Source of the DNA: a virus | Reading direction: 5' to 3' (one strand) | Length of the DNA stretch: 25,857 nucleotides | Virus record (IMG/VR): IMGVR_UViG_3300009495_000068 | Coordinates: 1-25,857 of that record | Shown here: positions 22,704 to 25,857 of the stretch, piece by piece | How positions within the stretch are numbered: the stretch's first letter is position 1 | How the letters are laid out: each line of letters starts with the position of its first letter | The notes under the pieces: generated by a model | What the model saw: the letters and a program-made list of their open reading frames with translations, nothing else | Told to the model about the DNA's origin: nothing | Databases searched by the model: none | Made by a program: the position numbers and the translations under genes

Positions 22704-23033
22704 TTAAAATGGAATACCATCAAGATTGCCATGCTTATCGACAGGGCCGTAGCCAACGTCATTGGTGTTTGGGCCTGTGTTCCAATCATGCGTAGCTGCT
22801 TTGGCCTGCGCCATTTCAGTTGACTGTTGGGGTGGTTGTTGATGCGGTTGGTTTTCTTTTGGGTTAAAACTAAATGACATAAACTTCTGCCCATTTTTGC
22901 TAGTTTTAATCCATGCAGACATCCAAATATGTACACCATTAATTTCACAATTTCCAGTGTAGTCAGGGTGTTTGTCTGATTTCTTGTCAGCCTTAAACAA
23001 AGCCCCAGTGTTATTATTGTCGTACTGACTCAT
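22704..23033 (-). CDS. Single-strand DNA-binding-like small protein
   Basis: A 109-residue protein from ATG 23033 (MSQYDNNNTG), with GGAG 7 bases upstream; the ATG 6 bases earlier is too close to that site. The N-terminal half (about 10-60) is beta-rich, with HPDYTGNCEINGVHIWMSAW and a KFMSFSF strand, as in short phage proteins that may bind single-stranded DNA. The middle is Gln/Pro-rich, and the last residues, LDGIPF, resemble the DDDIPF tip by which SSB recruits partners. Its place next to the exonuclease supports this. It is shorter than a full SSB, so the assignment is an inference. Confidence 0.65.
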   Translation of the reverse strand: MSQYDNNNTGALFKADKKSDKHPDYTGNCEINGVHIWMSAWIKTSKNGQKFMSFSFNPKENQPHQQPPQQSTEMAQAKAATHDWNTGPNTNDVGYGPVDKHGNLDGIPF

Positions 23034-23051
23034 TTTCATTCTCCAGTTATT

Positions 23052-23669
23052 TTAAAAAGTTAGATCCATATGACCTTCATTTACTACATCTAAAAACTTC
23101 AATAGCTTTGCTCTGCACTCTTCAATGTCATCAAAGTCGTCCCTGGTGACTGTCTTAACGAATAGTGGGCGTTCATAATTTCGATCATCGAAGCTGGCAA
23201 ATACCCAATACTTAACATCGTCTGACATAATGAATGGGGCTTTAACCTGGTGCAGATATTCTTTGGGTATTTCGTTTTTAATAAGATACTCAACGTGTTT
23301 TTTACTGTTGGGACATTTGGTTTCGATGCCGCCAACTATCACGCCATCTTCTTCTACAATGCCATCTGGCGAGATTGAGAAGCGTGGGTATGCGTCATTA
23401 AGAAGTAAGCCTGTCTCAGTAAACTGGATGCCTGTCTCATCCTCTGTAGCGCGTATAGCAAATGGCTCAAGCTCATTACCTCTGTCAATTGCAGGGGTGC
23501 TGAGATCGCTCATTTGAACCTCAGTCATGCGGTCTGCAATAAGCGAGTACATCAATGTCTTCTGGACTGCTGGTGTCCCTAGTGCGCTACTAAGGCTAGT
23601 GCCAGTAACATTGCCATGCCTAGCTTTAAGCCAATCCAAAGACTTCTGCTCCATATCAACCTTATACAT
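23052..23669 (-). CDS. YqaJ / lambda-exonuclease-type recombination nuclease
   Basis: A 205-residue exonuclease of the lambda Exo/YqaJ family, which resects double-strand ends for phage recombination. Visible motifs: DWLKARHGNVTGTS (12-25), RGNELEP with Glu66 (63-69), SPDG with Asp102 and ETK with Glu116 and Lys118, the PD-(D/E)xK set, then LHQVK with Gln141. AGGAG lies 6 bases before the ATG, and the start overlaps the preceding gene by 8 bases. Its expected partner, a single-strand annealing protein, is not obvious in the operon. Confidence 0.9.
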   Translation of the reverse strand: MYKVDMEQKSLDWLKARHGNVTGTSLSSALGTPAVQKTLMYSLIADRMTEVQMSDLSTPAIDRGNELEPFAIRATEDETGIQFTETGLLLNDAYPRFSISPDGIVEEDGVIVGGIETKCPNSKKHVEYLIKNEIPKEYLHQVKAPFIMSDDVKYWVFASFDDRNYERPLFVKTVTRDDFDDIEECRAKLLKFLDVVNEGHMDLTF

Positions 23670-24201
23670 TAGACGCTCCTATCTTGTTTTTCATGGTGTC
23701 TTTATGCTCAGTCAAACGAGCCTTTAAATGTTTTGGTATTGAAGTAAACGCCTGCTTTAATTCTTGCATTGTGGTGCAATTACTTAGGCTGTTTACATAC
23801 TGATCAATGTTTTCATTGGTATCAGGTATAGCTGCTCTAACGCGCAGAGCCATAACTTCTGAGCCAAAAGCTTTTACCATAGTTGCGTATATCTGAATGC
23901 TCTGGCCTTTCCAGTGGTGGTAGCTAGGGCCGTACAAAGAGGCAATGGTTTTTACATTGGTAATGTTCATGACCATTGGTGGGGCATTTACAAAAGTGAT
24001 TACTGGCACTTCTTCTTGCTGACCACTTGCACTTCTGATGCTTTGCATTTCCACATGATCGATTGTGGCGACCAGCTCTTCACCTTCATTTAAGTTATGA
24101 GAGCCAAGCAACATAGTCTTATTTGGAAATAGGTTTTTCCAATGCGTTGTCTGGCTAGGCTCATAAACAATGCTAGGGTTGATTTGCGCTACATTATTCA
24201 T
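23662..24201 (-). CDS. Conserved phage protein beside the exonuclease, function unknown
   Basis: A 179-residue protein overlapping the exonuclease by 8 bases. GGAG lies 7 bases before the ATG, inside the preceding tiny ORF. Residues about 30-120 are beta-rich, with MLLGSHNLNEGEELVATID, MVMNITNVKTIASLYG and GQSIQIYATMVKAFG segments followed by ALRVRAA. I have seen this pattern in unnamed phage proteins near recombination genes; it could be an OB-like DNA-binding domain. The C-terminal third is helical and basic. As the only gene tightly coupled to the exonuclease it is the best candidate for its annealing or loading partner. Confidence 0.75.
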   Translation of the reverse strand: MNNVAQINPSIVYEPSQTTHWKNLFPNKTMLLGSHNLNEGEELVATIDHVEMQSIRSASGQQEEVPVITFVNAPPMVMNITNVKTIASLYGPSYHHWKGQSIQIYATMVKAFGSEVMALRVRAAIPDTNENIDQYVNSLSNCTTMQELKQAFTSIPKHLKARLTEHKDTMKNKIGASNV

Positions 24202-24263
24202 AGTTCTACTCCCGATAAAATTATTACGATTACAAACAACCAGGCTTGTACTGAAGCACTCAC
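24198..24263 (-). CDS. Tiny membrane peptide, 21 residues
   Basis: Starts at GTG 24263, inside the GTGA stop of the upstream tiny ORF, and ends at a TGA overlapping the ATG of the 179-aa gene (24201). Residues about 6-17 (QAWLFVIVIILS) are strongly hydrophobic and could span a membrane. It carries the Shine-Dalgarno of the downstream gene, so it may serve as a coupling leader and not as a functional peptide. Confidence 0.45.
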   Translation of the reverse strand: MSASVQAWLFVIVIILSGVEL

Positions 24264-24349
24264 GATGTCATACCTACTGTCCACCAGACTGTGCAAACGA
24301 TCCAGATAACTACACCTAATGCATTGATCACAAAAGTCTCTTTAGTCAT
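24260..24349 (-). CDS. Tiny membrane peptide, 29 residues
   Basis: Starts at ATG 24349, 3 bases after the stop of the 114-aa gene, with GGAG 9 bases upstream. After a polar start (MTKETFVIN) residues about 10-25 (ALGVVIWIVCTVWWTV) form one hydrophobic span rich in Trp. It ends in a 4-base overlap with the 21-residue ORF. Good ribosome-binding site and exact coupling on both sides support expression. The function is unknown. Confidence 0.55.
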   Translation of the reverse strand: MTKETFVINALGVVIWIVCTVWWTVGMTS

Positions 24350-24352
24350 GGG

Positions 24353-24697
24353 TTAATGCTCCGAATGCTTGTCTGCGTACCACTCAAGTGTTAACTCAGG
24401 GTGATAGTCTTTAAAGTAAACAGCAGCACACTTTGTAATGATTTCTTCTGAAAGCTGCTGGGCATCATCTGGAAAGCGAAAAGCCAGCCAAATAACTCTA
24501 ACTTGCTCGTCTTCATCGCCATACTGTAAAAGGTCGTCAACATAGTAATGAGTCTTTCCAATCTTGATATAGCTATCGTAGAGCAAGTCATCTTTAAGCT
24601 CGTTAAAAGCATCTTCAAGTAGATAGTCAGGTGCATCAATAACATCGGTGTGAATGTTGACCTGATTAGTAATGTGGCAATGCGTTAATGAGTTCAT
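24353..24697 (-). CDS. Hypothetical acidic protein, first gene of the early operon
   Basis: A 114-residue acidic protein; GGAG lies 6 bases before the ATG. The sequence is rich in Asp, Glu, Leu and Tyr (LLEDAFNELKDDLLYDSYIK near 26-45), with a LEWYADKHSEH end. I recognise no domain. As the first gene behind the candidate early promoter it may be an early host-interaction factor or anti-restriction mimic, but acidity and position are the only grounds. Confidence 0.65.
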   Translation of the reverse strand: MNSLTHCHITNQVNIHTDVIDAPDYLLEDAFNELKDDLLYDSYIKIGKTHYYVDDLLQYGDEDEQVRVIWLAFRFPDDAQQLSEEIITKCAAVYFKDYHPELTLEWYADKHSEH

Positions 24698-24728
24698 GTG
24701 CTGCTCCAGTTCTTAATTGGTATGACTC

Positions 24729-24757
24729 ATAATAAGTTAAGTTAACAAGGAATGCAA
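24729..24757 (-). promoter_or_regulatory. Candidate leftward early promoter
   Basis: On the minus strand TTGCAT (24752-24757) and TATTAT (24729-24734) are separated by exactly 17 bases. The spacer holds overlapping AGTTAAGTTAAC repeats that could be a repressor site. It lies about 30 bases before the 114-aa gene and would drive the recombination operon. Confidence 0.55.
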
Positions 24758-24808
24758 GTTTATTTGTTATGTATTGATAAGTGTCATGTCGGAGGTAAAA
24801 TTTAAGCC

Positions 24809-24832
24809 AAAAAAAATCCCCATAAAGGAGAT
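24809..24832 (-). terminator. Terminator after the repressor unit
   Basis: On the minus strand the stem ATCTCC/GGGGAT (one G-T pair) with loop TTTAT is followed by a T run. It would end repressor transcripts before the early promoter. Confidence 0.75.
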
Positions 24833-24857
24833 CGGTTGATATTGATGTAAAGTTTAT

Positions 24858-25076
24858 TTAGTTGGGGCCGTTTGGCTCAGAGTCCTTTTCAAATTTACCG
24901 AGCGTAAGATTGCTTTTGCGCTTTAATCCATATAAAGCATCCGTGGCTACAGCGTGTTTGGGTAGCAGTCGATTAAACGCGTCTATCAATGGCATAAACC
25001 ATTTCCAGATGCCTCTCTCTGTCATCCAATACCGCTTCTTGCAGCGCATTTTTGAAAAATTAAAATTAATGTTCAT
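24858..25076 (-). CDS. Hypothetical protein in the repressor operon
   Basis: A 72-residue basic protein 5 bases after the repressor stop, with no strong Shine-Dalgarno, so probably co-translated with it. It begins with a basic, aromatic stretch and contains MTERGIWKWFMPLIDAFNRL (about 18-37) followed by KHAVATDALYGLK. The middle is amphipathic or weakly hydrophobic. I do not recognise the family. Expression with the repressor would make it a lysogen-expressed gene, for example superinfection exclusion or lysogenic conversion; this is an inference from position only. Confidence 0.65.
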   Translation of the reverse strand: MNINFNFSKMRCKKRYWMTERGIWKWFMPLIDAFNRLLPKHAVATDALYGLKRKSNLTLGKFEKDSEPNGPN

Positions 25077-25081
25077 GATAT

Positions 25082-25717
25082 TTACTCGGCTACAAATGAG
25101 CCAATCACCACTCCTATTATTTTAGAACCATCTGTAAATGCTTCTATTGCGTACTGTGGGTTGATTGGCTTGAGCAGCTTCTTACCCCCATCTTCAATGT
25201 ACTCTTTAAAAGTCGCTTCCTCAGAATCTTCAAGTTTAGCCATAACGCGAGAGCCACTAACTAATGGCGCGTCTGGGTCAATGAATATAATGATTCCTGC
25301 TGGATAACTTTTATTGTTAGGGTAGGGCGATGTCATCGAATCCCCGTTAACAGTCGTGGCAAAAGTATTTTCACCACATTGAACTGGGCAGTACAACCAA
25401 TCCACTGTCTCCTTGTCTAGCTTCATATAATCTCCTTGATAATATGCATTAACTTCATTCCACCTGATTAATGGAATTCGGCTGTGAATAGGTGCAATTG
25501 AAACCTCACCTCCGAATGTTGCTCCATGCAATATGTAGTCTGGGGCGCAATCTAACGCCCTGGATAGTGCTGATAAGTGCTTGTTCTTAGGCTCTACTTC
25601 CGCATTTTCCCAATACGTTATTGAGGTTGCAGACACCCCCACCAATTCGCCCAATGCTCGCTGGGTTAAGTTTTTTTCTATTCTACGAGATTTAATTCGT
25701 TGTCCAGAAGTTGTCAT
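25082..25717 (-). CDS. CI/LexA-type phage repressor
   Basis: A 211-residue repressor that keeps the prophage silent. Residues about 5-62 are a Cro/C1-type helix-turn-helix (LTQRALGELVGVSATSITYW). The C-terminal half is an S24 peptidase fold with Ser127 in GDSM and Lys171 in EATFKEY as the catalytic pair, and LLKPINPQY (181-189), typical of phage repressors. The usual Ala-Gly cleavage dipeptide before the catalytic domain is absent: the matching place reads Glu-Val-Asn (88-90). AGGA lies 8 bases before the ATG. It is divergent from the cro-like gene across a shared operator region. Confidence 0.92.
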   Translation of the reverse strand: MTTSGQRIKSRRIEKNLTQRALGELVGVSATSITYWENAEVEPKNKHLSALSRALDCAPDYILHGATFGGEVSIAPIHSRIPLIRWNEVNAYYQGDYMKLDKETVDWLYCPVQCGENTFATTVNGDSMTSPYPNNKSYPAGIIIFIDPDAPLVSGSRVMAKLEDSEEATFKEYIEDGGKKLLKPINPQYAIEAFTDGSKIIGVVIGSFVAE

Positions 25718-25749
25718 TTGTTTAATCCTGTTGTCGATATGTAATTTAA

Positions 25750-25766
25750 AACACTTAAATAGTGTT
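25750..25766. promoter_or_regulatory. 17-base palindromic operator candidate
   Basis: AACACTTAAATAGTGTT is a perfect inverted repeat (6-bp arms, 5-base centre) 33 bases before the repressor start and 74 bases before the rightward gene, the expected place and size for a CI/Cro operator. Confidence 0.65.
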
Positions 25767-25839
25767 AAGTAATCTTATCGGGTATTGACCTAAGTTGCGT
25801 TGGTGTGAGACTATAAGTCAACTTAACAAGGAGGCAGCG

Positions 25840-25857
25840 ATGTTGAAGGAAAATTGC
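25840..25857 (+). CDS. Start of a rightward gene, probable cro position (partial)
   Basis: ATG at 25840 is preceded by AAGGAGG (25828-25834) with 5 bases spacing. Only six codons (MLKENC) are inside the window. It is divergent from the repressor, where cro normally lies. A TATAAG (25812-25817) upstream could be its -10 box, flanked by a 7-bp inverted repeat TAAGTTG/CAACTTA (25791-25797, 25819-25825). The identity cannot be shown from six codons. Confidence 0.6.

Noticed and set aside
20114-24784. Shared 14-base GTATTGATAAGTGT at 20114-20127 and 24771-24784
   Set aside because: About one such pair is expected by chance in a window of this size, and the two sites share no other context; kept only as a weak operator idea.
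24862-25125. Plus-strand ORF opposite the small gene after the repressor
   Set aside because: It has no ribosome-binding site and lies antisense to a gene that fits the repressor operon.
25785-25817. TTGACC and TATAAG as a standard promoter for the rightward gene
   Set aside because: The spacing is 21 bases, too long for an ordinary sigma-70 promoter; only the TATAAG is kept as a possible -10.
1-25857. CRISPR arrays, insertion sequences or known defence systems
   Set aside because: No regularly spaced direct repeats, transposase, or recognisable defence gene cassette was found on either strand.

Overview
This window is most of the genome of a temperate, podovirus-like (short-tailed) dsDNA phage. 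The plus strand carries a T7/BPP-1-type head, tail and ejection-protein module and ends in a lysis cassette. The minus strand carries a lambda-type integrase, an excisionase-like gene, a lambda-exonuclease-type recombination gene and a CI-type repressor. The attP carries the 3' half of a proline tRNA, so the host has a matching tRNA-Pro(GGG) gene. A gammaproteobacterial host, perhaps marine, is plausible from general gene style, but the window holds no host DNA to prove it.

Layout, plus strand (1-20000): end of an unidentified gene with VDP repeats; portal; a small Bbp19-like gene; scaffold; a 179-base gap with hairpins; major capsid protein; terminator; tail tubular proteins A and B; four internal or ejection-type virion proteins (141, 495, 1086 and 965 aa); a 1172-aa tail fibre with T7-like anchor, heptad shaft and a seven-fold beta repeat; tail-fibre assembly chaperone; three small genes, two with membrane segments; M15 endolysin; 3TM holin; terminator. 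Most genes overlap or abut, so translation is probably coupled.

Middle (20001-20378): a compact attP. A 50-base tRNA-Pro 3' half is flanked on both sides by copies of a TTGGTAA-centred arm-type repeat. Phage genes lie on both sides, so the assembled molecule appears to be the unintegrated form.

Minus strand (20379-25717): from right to left come the CI-like repressor and a small partner gene, a terminator, a promoter, then an early operon. That operon holds an unknown gene, two tiny coupled membrane ORFs, an unknown 179-aa gene next to the YqaJ exonuclease, and an SSB-like gene. A strong terminator follows, then a small CxxC protein, a GIY-YIG nuclease, an unknown gene, Xis and Int. At the far right a cro-like gene starts rightward across a palindromic operator.

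No wholly new multi-gene system is evident. The best leads are an 83-codon ORF with its own Shine-Dalgarno nested out of frame inside the 1086-aa virion gene, the enzyme-like domains of that virion protein, the seven-fold repeat in the fibre, the two tiny coupled membrane ORFs, an integrase with Lys in place of the second catalytic Arg, and a repressor without the usual Ala-Gly cleavage site.
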